Shown here: one piece after another, positions 12,321 through 21,270 of the stretch | How positions within the stretch are numbered: position 1 is the first letter of the stretch | Layout: the number at the start of each line of letters is the position of its first letter | Assembly: GCF_003640395.1 (NCBI RefSeq) | Contig: NZ_RBZQ01000004.1 | Span: 124,001 to 188,000 of the forward strand | Length of the DNA stretch: 64,000 nucleotides | DNA from: Stutzerimonas urumqiensis | GTDB lineage: Bacteria; Pseudomonadota; Gammaproteobacteria; Pseudomonadales; Pseudomonadaceae | Reading direction: 5' to 3' | The notes under the pieces: generated by a model | Told to the model about the DNA's origin: nothing | Database searches by the model: none | What the model saw: only the letters and a program-made list of their open reading frames with translations | Translations under genes and position numbers: made by a program

Positions 12321-12660
12321 GAACACCGCGATGAGTTCGTCAGTCGCAGCTACCCGATTCAGGAAGACATGGCCCTGCAGCGACACGGTGCTCTGATCGC
12401 CTCGCTGATCTCGCTCAACATCGGCCTGTCGCTGATCAAGCGGCAGTTCCCAGGGTTCGGCAAATACATGGATGGCGAGCCGATGCTGATCGTCGAGTAC
12501 GGCAAGTTTCTCGAGCAGCGCGCCCGCAAGTCGCGCGTCGATGTACACGACATCCTCGAAGCGGCGCGCTACACCCAGGAGCTGGAGCGACTGGACCAAG
12601 TTCGCCATCCTAGAGAAGGACGGCAAGATCCATCATCCCCAACCAATGAACCGGACCTCG
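12321..12660 (+). pseudogene. remnant of a DUF421 (YetF/YcaP-like) membrane protein gene
   Basis: Translation gives the C-terminal half of DUF421 proteins: a last membrane helix (LIASLISLNIGLSLIK), then the cytoplasmic domain with DGEPMLIVEYGKFL and DILEAARYTQELERLDQ. At about 12597-12601 the frame breaks. The expected continuation KFAILEKDGKI is present but in the next frame, so codons or a base were lost. The N-terminal membrane helices are missing and nothing like the usual end follows; the sequence runs into repeats. I therefore read it as a decayed fragment, probably left by rearrangement next to the repeat. Assignment rests on remembered family patterns. Confidence 0.6.
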
Positions 12661-12676
12661 AGGCGGCGCGCCCGGT

Positions 12677-12697
12677 CGCGAGCAAGCTCGCTCCTAC
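12677..12697 (-). repeat. REP core
   Basis: CGCGAGCAAGCTCGCTCCTAC, identical in core to the REP at 3491-3511. It sits just outside the inverted composite repeat. Confidence 0.8.
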
Positions 12698-12703
12698 GAA
12701 AAA

Positions 12704-13279
12704 GCCGAAACCGTGGCGCTTTCCTGTAGGAGCCAGCTTGCTGGCGATCAGATCGCCCGGCGACGCAGAACCTGTAGGGCGGATTTCGGAGCGCAGCGAA
12801 CAATCCGCCAGGCCCGGCAGCACGCACGCCACCGGTGCATTGCTTCGCGAATGCACCCTACGGGACCAGCGGTCGTGTGCCCGGTTCGCGAGCAAGCTCG
12901 CTCCTACGAAAAAGCCCAAACCGTGGTGCTTATCGGTAGGAGCCAGCCATCAAGCCACATATTCGCCCCGTCAGTAGGCCGAGCGCAGGTGTCGTGGAGG
13001 GGGTTGAGCGGCAAGGATGCCGCGAGAGTCACGAGGGCCATGGATGGCCCTTCGTGGCGTGCCCCTGGAACGGCGCCGGAGCGAGGGAACCCCGGCAAAG
13101 CCGGGGCCGGATGCAGGGGCAAGCGTTTTTGCTTACTTTTTTCGCGACTGAAAAAAGTGAGGCGCCGTGCAAGGCGCAATCGGTAGTTCGGGCCGAAGGA
13201 AGTGCGGCGTCCGAAAGGCCAGATCGTGAAGCCAAAATCCGAAACGCCAGATCGTGAAGCCAAAAGACAATAGCTTCGC
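12704..13279 (-). repeat. composite dispersed repeat, copy B (inverted)
   Basis: Reverse complement of the 3754-4300 repeat, nearly collinear over its whole length. The main difference is a tandem duplication of about 28 bp (the TTTTGGCTTCACGATCTGG unit occurs twice in copy B and once in copy A). Point differences and small indels are scattered, so the two copies are diverged rather than recently duplicated. Copies A and B bracket glgE-treS-glgB in inverted orientation. Apart from the repeats, 12661-13361 shows no gene. Confidence 0.85.
12773..12862 (-). repeat. 90-bp three-way-junction element, copy 3 (inverted)
   Basis: Reverse complement of the element at 3581-3670, again exactly 90 bp. 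Both 8-bp hairpin stems are intact although the linker and second loop differ at several positions; one outer base pair is lost (TGTAG instead of CGTAG). Confidence 0.8.
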
Positions 13280-13346
13280 GCGCAAGCTCGCTCCTACGAA
13301 GAGGCCCAAACCGTGGCGCTTACCGGAAGGAGCCAGCTTGGCGATC
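13277..13346. repeat. REP inverted pair downstream of ybhN
   Basis: REP-like cores at about 13277-13297 (GCAAGCTCGCTCCTAC) and 13325-13346 (GGAGCCAGCTTGGCGATC) in opposite orientation. They lie just past the 3' end of ybhN and could protect or end that minus-strand transcript. Confidence 0.7.
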
Positions 13347-13361
13347 AGATCACCCGGCGGC

Positions 13362-14357
13362 TCAACTCGTCGCACCACTCTGCGCGGCGGCGGTGCGCCT
13401 CAGTTTCTTGGCGCGTGCTTCGAGCACGACATAGATGATCGTGGCGAACACCAGCGGCACCAGGAAGTAGATCACTCGGTAGCCGATCAGCCCGGCGATG
13501 ATGCTCGGGTGGCTCATCTGCGAGCCGAGCAGGCCGACGAACACCGCTTCGATCACGCCGAGCCCGGCGGGCACATGGCTGATGACCCCGGCGATGCTGC
13601 TGACCATCAGTACCGCGAGCACTTCGGGGTAGCTGATCTTCTCCAGCAGCATGAAGTAGATCACCGTCGCCATCAGCGACCAGTTGGCCGCGCCGAGCAG
13701 GATCTGGATCACCGCCAGACGCAGCGAGGGCAGCTCGACTTCGTGGCCGCGAATCGTCCACGACCGGCGCTTGGAAAAACCGCACAGCAACAGGTAGGTC
13801 ACGCTGACCGCCATCAGCGAAAAACCGATGATGTGCAGCGTCATGCTGCCGATTTCCCATTCCGGCGGCGGACGGATGTCGGCGAAGGTGAAGATGACCC
13901 CGGCCAGGGCCATGTAGCCCAGCCAGTTGGTCAGCAGGCTCAGCGTGAAGATGCGCGTGACCTGCGCCGGCTTCACACCCAGCCGCGAGTAGAGCCGGTA
14001 GCGCAGCGCGATGCCGCCGACCCAGGCGCTCAGGTTGAGGTTGAAGGCGTAGCAGACGAAGGTCAGCGGCACGATCTGCCGGATCGGCAGGCCATGCCGG
14101 ACGTAGTACTTGCCCAGCACGTCGAAGAAGCAATAGACGAGGTAGCTGCCGAAGGCCGCCGCACCGGCCAGCCAGAGCGTGCGCAACTGGTAGCTCTGCA
14201 GCGTGCCGATGATTTCCTTCCAATCCAGGTTGCGCGCCAGCCCGATGAGCAGGCCCGCCACCAGAATGAAGAAGGCGTAGCTCAGGTACTTCTTGATCGT
14301 CGGCCAACGCTGTCGCCAGCGGCCCTTGGGCAGGTCCGCCCGAGTGGTGGAGGTCAT
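13362..14357 (-). CDS. ybhN: YbhN/LPG-synthase transmembrane-like inner membrane protein
   Basis: A 331-residue polytopic membrane protein of the lysylphosphatidylglycerol synthase TM-region family (UPF0104), with about eight hydrophobic segments starting at YLSYAFFILVAGLLIGLA. Family signatures include CYAFNLNLSAWVGG and SHVPAGLGVIEAVF, the latter typical of these transporter/flippase-like proteins. There is no catalytic aminoacyl-transferase domain, so lysyl transfer is unlikely. The gene overlaps the clsB stop by 4 bp. The order ybhP-clsB-ybhN is the same as in E. coli, which suggests a role linked to cardiolipin or another lipid in the inner membrane; the exact function is unknown. Confidence 0.88.
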   Translation of the reverse strand: MTSTTRADLPKGRWRQRWPTIKKYLSYAFFILVAGLLIGLARNLDWKEIIGTLQSYQLRTLWLAGAAAFGSYLVYCFFDVLGKYYVRHGLPIRQIVPLTFVCYAFNLNLSAWVGGIALRYRLYSRLGVKPAQVTRIFTLSLLTNWLGYMALAGVIFTFADIRPPPEWEIGSMTLHIIGFSLMAVSVTYLLLCGFSKRRSWTIRGHEVELPSLRLAVIQILLGAANWSLMATVIYFMLLEKISYPEVLAVLMVSSIAGVISHVPAGLGVIEAVFVGLLGSQMSHPSIIAGLIGYRVIYFLVPLVFATIIYVVLEARAKKLRRTAAAQSGATS

Positions 14358-15598
14358 GAATGCTCTCGTGGAAAGGGCGGGGTACCGCTGTCGATGCGAT
14401 CGGACGTTGGCTCCAGCACCGTGATCTTCGGGCTATGTGCCGGCAGCATGCCGGCCCAGCGGGGGAAGCGGCGGATGATGTGGAAGCAGATGAACGCCAG
14501 CGGCGCGCGCCACCAGTAGCCGCGAACGATCCGCTCGAGCGGAATGCGGCGGCAGTCGGTCTGCAACAGGTAGTCGAGCCGCTCGTGCAGGTGCTTGTTG
14601 AAGGCGTGGTCGCGGATCATCACGTTGCATTCGAGGTTGAGCGACAGGCTCAGCGGGTCGAGGTTGCTGGAGCCGACCGTCGCCCACTCGTAGTCCGCCA
14701 GCGCGACCTTGCCGTGCAGCGGCCGGCGGCAGTACTCGTGCACTTCCACGCCGTCGCGCATCAGGTAGTTGTAGAGCATCCGCGCGCCGAACTTGGCGAT
14801 CGGCATGTCCGGCTGGCCTTGCAGGATCATCCGCACACGCACGCCACGCCGGGCCGCGTTGCGAATTTCCCGCAGCACCCGGTAACCGGGGAAGAAATAG
14901 GCGTTGGCGATCAGCAGCCGCGAGCGGGCGTCGCGTATGACCTGCAGGTAGTGCTGCTCGATGTCGTTCTGGTGCTGGTCGTTGTCGCGGACGACGAACA
15001 GCGCGCGCGCTTCACCCTTGTTCACGCCGATGTAGCTGTCCGCCTGCTGGCGGCGCATGCGCCGACGCCACCAGCGGCGCGACGGGTCGGCCGGGGCGAT
15101 GGTGGTCAGCGCGAAGCGGTGGATGTCATGCACCACCGGCCCTTCGATCTGGATGGCGTAATCCTGCTTGGCGCCGGGGCCGAAGTCGCCCAGGTGATCG
15201 GCCGAGAAGTTGATTCCACCGATGAAGGCGATCTCGCCGTCGACCACCACGATCTTGCGGTGCAACCGGCGGAAGAGGTTGATTCGCCGGCCGAGCAGAC
15301 GCTCGCGCGGGTCGAAGATGTGGATGCGGATGCCGACATCGGTCATGGGCGTGACGAACTCGGGGGTGAGGTCGGCCGAGCCGTAGCCATCCACCGTGAC
15401 GTCGATGCGTACGCCGCGCGACGCGGCCTCGATCAGGGCGTCGCGCAGGGCGTGCCCGACCTTGTCTTCGAACAGGATGAAGGTTTCCAGCAGAACTTCC
15501 TCGCGCGCCTGCCGAATGACCTCGTAGACACGCGGGTAGAACTCCTCGCCGTTCTCCAACAGCTCGATCCTGTTTCCATCTCTCCAATGGAACTTCAT
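14354..15598 (-). CDS. clsB: cardiolipin synthase B
   Basis: A 414-residue phospholipase D superfamily enzyme of ClsB length. Two HKD motifs are complete: His113-x-Lys115-x4-Asp120 (HRKIVVVD) followed by GGIN, and His295-x-Lys297-x4-Asp302 (HGKVALAD) followed by GSSNLD. ClsB makes cardiolipin by phosphatidyl transfer at the inner membrane. In E. coli it can use phosphatidylethanolamine or phosphatidylglycerol derivatives; that activity is inferred here. There are no N-terminal transmembrane helices, as expected for ClsB rather than ClsA. It overlaps ybhP upstream and ybhN downstream by 4 bp each, a tightly coupled trio. Confidence 0.92.
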   Translation of the reverse strand: MKFHWRDGNRIELLENGEEFYPRVYEVIRQAREEVLLETFILFEDKVGHALRDALIEAASRGVRIDVTVDGYGSADLTPEFVTPMTDVGIRIHIFDPRERLLGRRINLFRRLHRKIVVVDGEIAFIGGINFSADHLGDFGPGAKQDYAIQIEGPVVHDIHRFALTTIAPADPSRRWWRRRMRRQQADSYIGVNKGEARALFVVRDNDQHQNDIEQHYLQVIRDARSRLLIANAYFFPGYRVLREIRNAARRGVRVRMILQGQPDMPIAKFGARMLYNYLMRDGVEVHEYCRRPLHGKVALADYEWATVGSSNLDPLSLSLNLECNVMIRDHAFNKHLHERLDYLLQTDCRRIPLERIVRGYWWRAPLAFICFHIIRRFPRWAGMLPAHSPKITVLEPTSDRIDSGTPPFPREHS

Positions 15599-16398
15599 AA
15601 CTGCAACTCCACCGCCAGGGGCAGATGATCGGACAGATGCGTCCAGGGTTTGTTACCGAGAATTCGTGGCTCGCGTGCCGTAGCGTTGCGCACGTAGATG
15701 CGATCCAGGCGCAGCATCGGGCAGCGCGCCGGAAAGCTCTTGGCAAGCTGGCCGTTCGCCCGTTCGAAGACTTCGTAAACCCCCGCGCACTCGGTCAGCG
15801 GGGTATTGGCCTTCAGGCGCCAGTCGTTGAAGTCGCCGGCGATCACCACCGGCGCATCGGACGGCAGCGACAGCACCAGGTCGCACAGCAGGCGGATCTG
15901 CTGTTGCCGATGCACTTCGCGCAGCCCGAGGTGGACGCAGATCGCGTGCAGCTCGCCGTGGCCGGGCACCTCCAGCACGCTGTGCAGCAGGCCGCGCCGT
16001 TCGGGGCCGGCGATGGAGACGTCGAGGTTCTCGTAACGCAGAATCGGGAATTTCGACAGCAGCGCGTTGCCGTGATCGCCGTCGGGGTAGACCGCGTTGC
16101 GCCCGTAGGCGAAGTCGGTCCAGATGCTGTCGGCGAGGAATTCGTACTGCGGCGTCTTCGGCCAGTCGTGGAAGCGCAGCGCATGCCGTTCGTGCGTGCC
16201 GTGCACCTCCTGGAGGAACACCACGTCCGCCGACACCGCCCGCACCGCTTCGCGCAGCTCGGGCAGGATGAAACGACGGTTGAAGGTGGTGAATCCCTTG
16301 TGGGTATTGACCGTCAGCACACGGATCGAGTCCACCGCCGAGGCCATGTGCGCATCGAGCTTGCTCGTGTCCAGGTGGCCGTCGTTCTCTATGCTCAC
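15595..16398 (-). CDS. ybhP: endonuclease/exonuclease/phosphatase family protein YbhP
   Basis: A 267-residue member of the EEP fold family. Visible active-site motifs are TVNTHKG near residue 30, metal-binding Glu64 in FLQEVH, AGDFNDW near 195, and the C-terminal SDHLPL. Such proteins hydrolyse phosphodiester or phosphomonoester bonds; with clsB and ybhN as translationally coupled neighbours a lipid-related substrate is more likely than DNA, but this is inference. The start ATG at 16398 overlaps the stop of the DUF72 gene by 4 bp. Confidence 0.88.
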   Translation of the reverse strand: MSIENDGHLDTSKLDAHMASAVDSIRVLTVNTHKGFTTFNRRFILPELREAVRAVSADVVFLQEVHGTHERHALRFHDWPKTPQYEFLADSIWTDFAYGRNAVYPDGDHGNALLSKFPILRYENLDVSIAGPERRGLLHSVLEVPGHGELHAICVHLGLREVHRQQQIRLLCDLVLSLPSDAPVVIAGDFNDWRLKANTPLTECAGVYEVFERANGQLAKSFPARCPMLRLDRIYVRNATAREPRILGNKPWTHLSDHLPLAVELQL

Positions 16399-17321
16399 GC
16401 AAACGCTCCTTCCAGCCGGCCCGGCGTCGTCTCCAGGCCCTCGTCCAGGCCCAGGCGATGCAGCAACCCGCGTGCATCGTAGGGTGCCCGGACCTTCACA
16501 TCGTTATCGAAATAGCAGTAGACCTGCCGCGGATTGCCATCGGCCTCGCGTGGCTCGATGAGCTCGGCGTCGTCGGGCTGGCCACCGCTGCGCCAGCGGT
16601 CGATCCGCTCGCACCAGCGATCCAGCGCGGCGGGCGTGTAGCCGCTGGTGTAGAGCTCATCGGCGCCATGCAGGCGGATGTAGACGAAGTCGCTCGTCAG
16701 GTCCTCCCGGTAAGGCCATTTACCCGCCGTGTCCGCAACCACCAGCGCCACCTGGTGCTCGCGCAGCAGCGCCACAAAGGCCGGGTCGACGAAGCTCTGG
16801 TTACGGATTTCGACCGCGTGGCGCAGCCGGCGGTTGCAGTCGATTTCCAGATGGCTGCGGCCTTCCATCCGCGCGTCATGGCCACGGGCCGTCTGGAGCG
16901 CCGCCGCGGTGTCGTGCGGCAGCAGATCGAGGAACCGGGCGAAGGTCTCGGGTACGAACCGGAAGGAGGGCGGAAACTGCCAGAGGATCGGGCCGAGCTT
17001 TTCACCGAGTCCGAGAACGCCCGATGCGAAGAAGTTGGCGACCGGTTTTTCGACGTCGACGAGTCGCCTGACGTGCGTGATGAAACGCGGCGCCTTGACG
17101 CTGAATACGAAGCCTTGCGGCGTGTCGGCATACCAGTTCGCATAACGCTCCGGTGTCTGCAAGGAGTAGAAGGAGCCATTGATCTCGATGCTGCTCACCG
17201 CCCGCGAGGCGAAGCGCAGCTCGTCCTTTTGCGTCAGTCCCTCGGGGTAGAAGTCACCGCGCCAGGGCGCGTAGCGCCACCCGGAAATGCCTATCCGGAC
17301 CTCGGCCTTGTCCTGCTTCAA
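16395..17321 (-). CDS. DUF72 domain-containing protein (YecE-like)
   Basis: A 308-residue DUF72 protein. The family features visible are the N-terminal [15 protein letters not shown] (strand then SFY), [25 protein letters not shown], and the C-terminal VYCYFDND. The fold is TIM-barrel-like; the biochemical function is not established. It lies 9 bp after the alcohol dehydrogenase gene and overlaps ybhP by 4 bp, so it belongs to the same five-gene run. I cannot assign a reaction. Confidence 0.88.
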   Translation of the reverse strand: MKQDKAEVRIGISGWRYAPWRGDFYPEGLTQKDELRFASRAVSSIEINGSFYSLQTPERYANWYADTPQGFVFSVKAPRFITHVRRLVDVEKPVANFFASGVLGLGEKLGPILWQFPPSFRFVPETFARFLDLLPHDTAAALQTARGHDARMEGRSHLEIDCNRRLRHAVEIRNQSFVDPAFVALLREHQVALVVADTAGKWPYREDLTSDFVYIRLHGADELYTSGYTPAALDRWCERIDRWRSGGQPDDAELIEPREADGNPRQVYCYFDNDVKVRAPYDARGLLHRLGLDEGLETTPGRLEGAFA

Positions 17322-17330
17322 TGCGGCCTC

Positions 17331-18605
17331 CTAGCGGGACCTCGGGTTCTGCATGGTGGTCGGGTCGCTCGCCGGAAAGGTGTCGGCGACGGCCTGGTCG
17401 ACCAGCGTTTCCTCGCCGCTTTGCCCACCATGAACCTGGCGCTGCGGGAGCAGTTCGACCTTGACCCAGCCATTCTCGCGCCGGTCGAAGGCCTCGAACG
17501 CGGCGATCACGTCGCCGATGGGCTTGACCTGGGTGAGGATCTTCGCCGGGTCGATGCGCCGCGCCAGCACCATTTCGATCAGCCGCGGGATGTACTTGCG
17601 GTGATGGCAGTTGCCCATGTTCATGGTGATGTTCTTGTTCATCGCCATGCCGATGGGAAAGGTCCGGGCATCGGGCGGGTACACGCCGATGATCGACAGC
17701 GTGCCGGCCTTGGCCAGGCCCTGGACGGCCCACTCGAGCGCCTGGGCCGGTGCGTCGCCGGGCTTCCACTGGCCGTTGCGACCCTTGGGCTCCGGCTCGG
17801 CCTCGCCATGCCCGCCGCAGAAGGCGTGCTCGGCGTCGACGCCCACGGCATCGATGGCGCGGTCGACGCCGATGCCGCCGGTGAGCCGCTTGAGGGTCTC
17901 GATCGGGTCCTCGCGATTGAAATCGATGGTCTCGGCGCCCTGTTTGCGGGCCATGCGCAGGCGATCGTCGTACTGGTCGATGGCGAACACGCGACCGGCG
18001 CCGAGCAGCTTGGCGCTGGCGATCGCGAACTGACCCACCGGCCCGCAGCCGAACACCGCCACGGTGTCGCCGGGCTTGATCTCGGCCATCTCGGCACCGA
18101 AGTAACCGGTGGGGAAGATGTCCGACAGCAGGATGGCCTGGTCGTCGCTGATCTCGGGCGGCAGCTTGACCAGCCCGACGTTGGCGAACGGGATGCGCGC
18201 CTTCTCGGCCTGCAAACCGTGGAACGGACCGGTCGCCGCGGGGCCGCCGTAGAAGGCGGTGCCCGCTTCCTTGCCGTTGGGATTGGCGCCGTCGCACTGG
18301 GCGAAATAGCCGGCGCGGCAGTAGGAACAGTTGCCGCAGGCGATGGTGGAAGGGATCACCACGCGGTCGCCGATCTGCAGGTTGCGCACGTCTTCGCCCA
18401 GCGCCTCGACGATGCCCACGGCTTCGTGCCCGAGGATGGTGCCGGGCTTCATCCCGCTGAAGGTGCCGCGGACGAAGTGCAGATCGGTGCCGCAGATAGC
18501 CGAGGCGGTGATGCGCACGATCGCGTCAGTCGGCGCTTCGATACGCGGCTCGGGGACGTCTTCGAGGCGGATGTCGCCGACGTCGTGAAAAACCACTGCT
18601 TTCAT
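17331..18605 (-). CDS. zinc-dependent alcohol/formaldehyde dehydrogenase-like protein with FPASDP tail
   Basis: A 424-residue medium-chain dehydrogenase of the glutathione-independent formaldehyde dehydrogenase type. The catalytic zinc region has Cys38 (AICGTD) and GHE at 59-61; the structural zinc cysteines are 90, 93, 96 and 104 (ACGNCSYCRAGYFAQC). The Rossmann motif is FGCGPVGQFA. Its C-terminus extends past the usual end with DQAVADTFPASDP, a short motif also seen on unrelated stress proteins. ATG 18605 was chosen over a start 9 codons upstream because GGCAGGAGTAGAC sits directly before it. It heads the operon leading into DUF72, ybhP, clsB and ybhN. A weak AlgU-like promoter lies at 18735-18761. 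Confidence 0.9.
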   Translation of the reverse strand: MKAVVFHDVGDIRLEDVPEPRIEAPTDAIVRITASAICGTDLHFVRGTFSGMKPGTILGHEAVGIVEALGEDVRNLQIGDRVVIPSTIACGNCSYCRAGYFAQCDGANPNGKEAGTAFYGGPAATGPFHGLQAEKARIPFANVGLVKLPPEISDDQAILLSDIFPTGYFGAEMAEIKPGDTVAVFGCGPVGQFAIASAKLLGAGRVFAIDQYDDRLRMARKQGAETIDFNREDPIETLKRLTGGIGVDRAIDAVGVDAEHAFCGGHGEAEPEPKGRNGQWKPGDAPAQALEWAVQGLAKAGTLSIIGVYPPDARTFPIGMAMNKNITMNMGNCHHRKYIPRLIEMVLARRIDPAKILTQVKPIGDVIAAFEAFDRRENGWVKVELLPQRQVHGGQSGEETLVDQAVADTFPASDPTTMQNPRSR

Positions 18606-18734
18606 GTCTACTCCTGCCGGATACGACCGCAAGCACCCTCCATGACAGTTGCGGCCGCGACGTGTTCGGGGCGGCGACGAGGGGCCGCCAGGGAGTCGCG
18701 GCGAACGCCGTTCCGCGTCGCCAATGCCTTTCTT

Positions 18735-18761
18735 TCCGACTTTGGGCGCTGGCGGCGGTTC
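18735..18761 (-). promoter_or_regulatory. weak AlgU-like promoter before the alcohol dehydrogenase operon
   Basis: On the minus strand: GAACCG (18761-18756), a 16-bp spacer, then TCGGA (18739-18735). The GAAC core and the -10 match AlgU sites, but the last two -35 bases do not. Nothing else is recognisable in 18606-18874. Confidence 0.35.
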
Positions 18762-18874
18762 ACTTTTTCCGGCCGGATGCCTCGGCTTGCCGGCCGATGC
18801 CAGCGGCAGTCAACGATGAGCGGCGTCCGCGCGGCGGCACGGCGGTTGGCCCGCGTGCGGCGTGCCCGTATGGG

Positions 18875-19789
18875 CTATGAGAGCGCCCAGGGCGGCGTGC
18901 CGGAAAAGGCGTCGGCCAGGAAGTCGATCATCGCGCGCACCTTGGCTGGCGGGTGCCGATCGCGCGGGTAGATGGCATGGACGCCGCCGAGTTCGAGCGG
19001 CGGATGGTCCAGCTCCAGCGCCACCAGCTCGCCGGCCCGGAGCGCGCGGGCGACGACGAACTGCGGCTGGTAGATCAGCCCTTGTCCGCCGACAGCGGCG
19101 GCCACCAGCGCCGCGCCGTTGTTCGCTACCAGGTTGCCCTCGATCCGTACCCGTACGCGGCCATCGAGCCCAAAGCCCCATTCACTGGCACCGCCGGAAG
19201 CGGACAGGGTGTAGCCCAGGCAGTTGTGCTGCGCCAGGTCGGCCACGCGCCGAGGCGTGCCGTGTTGCGCCAGGTAGGTCGGCGAGGCGCACAGCAGCAT
19301 CGGCGATTCGCACAGGCGCCGCGCCTGCAACGGGCTGTCGGCCAGCCGACCGATGCGGATGCCCATGTCCCAGCCGCCGTCGAGCAGATCCAGCTGGTGG
19401 TCGCTCAGCCCGAGCTCGACCCGCACGGCCGGGTGACGACGGCTGAAGTGCGGCAACAGCGGGGCGACGAAGCGAACGCCGAACGCCAGCGGCAGGTTCA
19501 TGCGCAAGAGGCCGACGGCCTCGGCGCGCTGCGAGGCGATTTCCGCCTCGGCTTCGTCGAACTCGCCGAGGATGCGCTGGCAGGCTTCGAGGTAGCGGCT
19601 GCCGGCCTCGGTGAGGCTCAGCCGCCGCGTGGTGCGGTGGAACAGTTTGACGCCCAGCCGGGCTTCGGTGGCATCCACATGCTTGGTTGCCATCGCGGCG
19701 GACATGCCGAGCTGCCGCGCGGCGCCGGACAGGCTGCCGGCAGCCGCCGTGCGCATGAAGACCCGCATGCTGGTGATGCGATCGAGCAT
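18875..19789 (-). CDS. LysR family transcriptional regulator
   Basis: A 304-residue LysR-type regulator of the usual length. The N-terminal winged helix-turn-helix covers residues 1-60 (FMRTAAAGSLSGAARQLGMS, then LGVKLFHRTTR). The effector-binding domain starts near residue 90 (GLLRMNLPLAFG). It is divergent from the dioxygenase gene at 20057 with 267 bp between them, the usual arrangement for a LysR regulator and its target. The inducer is unknown. Confidence 0.93.
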   Translation of the reverse strand: MLDRITSMRVFMRTAAAGSLSGAARQLGMSAAMATKHVDATEARLGVKLFHRTTRRLSLTEAGSRYLEACQRILGEFDEAEAEIASQRAEAVGLLRMNLPLAFGVRFVAPLLPHFSRRHPAVRVELGLSDHQLDLLDGGWDMGIRIGRLADSPLQARRLCESPMLLCASPTYLAQHGTPRRVADLAQHNCLGYTLSASGGASEWGFGLDGRVRVRIEGNLVANNGAALVAAAVGGQGLIYQPQFVVARALRAGELVALELDHPPLELGGVHAIYPRDRHPPAKVRAMIDFLADAFSGTPPWALS

Positions 19790-20056
19790 TCCAACCTCAC
19801 TGTCGATGAACCTGCCGCGAATGTCGCGCGAACCCTCGCGCCGCCCGCAGCGCCGCAGTGGGCGTGACGAGCGAACCGCCCGGCAGGCCGCGTGTGCATA
19901 TGACCGAACTGCTGCAACGGGTTCCGGCGCGGTCGGCCATCATGCGCAACTCTGTCTTCATCTCCAACCCTGAGCGGGAGGTGAACCGTCCAATTGCCAT
20001 GTTCTTTACCAAAGGAGCGTAGGTGATACTGCGGCCATCGAACCGGAGCCTTGCCC

Positions 20057-20872
20057 ATGAGCGTCCCGCCAGTTGTCCCGATGCCGACCTATTTCGTCCC
20101 GCATGGCGCCGGGCCGTGCTTTTTCATGGACTGGAACCCGCCAACCGCCTGGGACCCGACCGAGCGCTTCCTGCGCGGCATCGCCGGGCAATTGCCGAGC
20201 GCGCCGCGCGCCATCCTGGTCGTGTCCGGGCATTGGCTGGAAGACGACTTTCGGGTAACGACCGCGCCGGCGCCCTCGCTGATCTTCGATTACTTCGGAT
20301 TTCCGCCGCATACCTATGAGCTGACCTACCCGGCGCCAGGCGATCCGGCACTGGCCGGGCAGGTCATCGAACTGCTCGACGGCCACGGCCTGAAGGCCTG
20401 CGGCGATGCCGAGCGGGGGTTCGATCACGGCGTGTTCGTGCCGCTCAAGGTCATGTTTCCCGAGGCGCGCATCCCGGTCATCCAGCTCTCGCTGCACGCC
20501 GACATGGACCCGGCCGCGCACCTGGCGGCCGGTCGCGCGCTGGCGCCGCTGCGCGAGCAGGGCGTGCTGATCGTCGGTAGCGGCATGAGCTTTCACAACA
20601 TGCGCGGCTATGGCGATCGGCGCTTCGGGCCGGTGTCGGACAGTTTCGACCACTGGCTGACCGAGGCGGTCGAATCAGCGCCTGCGGCGCGGCACGCTGC
20701 CTTGGTCGACTGGGCGAACGCCCCGTCGGCGCGGTTGTGCCATCCGCTCGGCGCGGAGGAACACTTCCTGCCGCTGCTGGTGGCCGCTGGCGCCGCAGCG
20801 GGCGATCCCGGCCGCAAGGTGTTCAGCGACCGCGTGATGGAAACGACCCTGTCGGCGTTCCGGTTCGGCTGA
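20057..20872 (+). CDS. DODA-type / class III extradiol ring-cleavage dioxygenase family protein
   Basis: A 271-residue member of the LigB/DODA superfamily (YgiD-like). Candidate metal or catalytic histidines are His16 (VPHGAGP), His59 (VSGHW), His124 (FDHGVF) and His180 (GMSFHN). These enzymes open catecholic rings with Fe(II) or bind zinc; the true substrate here is unknown. ATG 20057 is preferred; a TTG two codons upstream is in frame, and GGAGCC lies upstream. The divergent LysR gene probably controls it. A DUF2218 gene follows 22 bp later. Confidence 0.9.
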   Translation: MSVPPVVPMPTYFVPHGAGPCFFMDWNPPTAWDPTERFLRGIAGQLPSAPRAILVVSGHWLEDDFRVTTAPAPSLIFDYFGFPPHTYELTYPAPGDPALAGQVIELLDGHGLKACGDAERGFDHGVFVPLKVMFPEARIPVIQLSLHADMDPAAHLAAGRALAPLREQGVLIVGSGMSFHNMRGYGDRRFGPVSDSFDHWLTEAVESAPAARHAALVDWANAPSARLCHPLGAEEHFLPLLVAAGAAAGDPGRKVFSDRVMETTLSAFRFG

Positions 20873-20894
20873 TTTGTTCAATGAGGAGTAACCG

Positions 20895-21188
20895 ATGCAC
20901 ACGAGTCATGCGCTGATAGCCAGCGAAAACCCCAATCGCCTGATCAACCGGCTGTGCAAGCACTGGGGCCACAAGTTTGCGGTACACCTTGGCGAGAACG
21001 AGGGCCGCATCGAACTGCCCCTGGGCGAATGTCGAATGAGCGCTGACGGGACGACGCTGGCGGTCGAACTGCAGTCGAATGACGCCGAGGCGCAGGGGCG
21101 GATGCGCCAGGTGGTTGCCGAGCACCTCGAGCGCATGGCCACCGGCGAGACGCTGGCCATCGACTGGCAGGACGGTCCGGCCGCCTGA
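20895..21188 (+). CDS. DUF2218 domain-containing protein
   Basis: A 97-residue acidic soluble protein matching DUF2218. Visible family features are RLINRLCKHWGHKF, then GRIELPLGE, and a C-terminal helix ending VVAEHLERMA. No catalytic motif or signal peptide is visible. Members often sit beside iron, siderophore or dioxygenase genes, but the function is unknown. GAGGAGTAACCG upstream supports ATG 20895. It probably shares the dioxygenase transcript. Confidence 0.85.
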   Translation: MHTSHALIASENPNRLINRLCKHWGHKFAVHLGENEGRIELPLGECRMSADGTTLAVELQSNDAEAQGRMRQVVAEHLERMATGETLAIDWQDGPAA

Positions 21189-21270
21189 TCGGCGGCTGTG
21201 TGAGGGGCTCTACCGTCGGCAGGTCAGGCGCGACGACCTCTAGCGGCGTACGCGCTGAGGCCGCGCCTGT

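Noticed and set aside
16458-18971. An 837-codon plus-strand open frame opposite the DUF72 and alcohol dehydrogenase genes
   Set aside because: Same reason: it is antisense to clear enzyme genes with full motifs, and its product has no recognisable domain.
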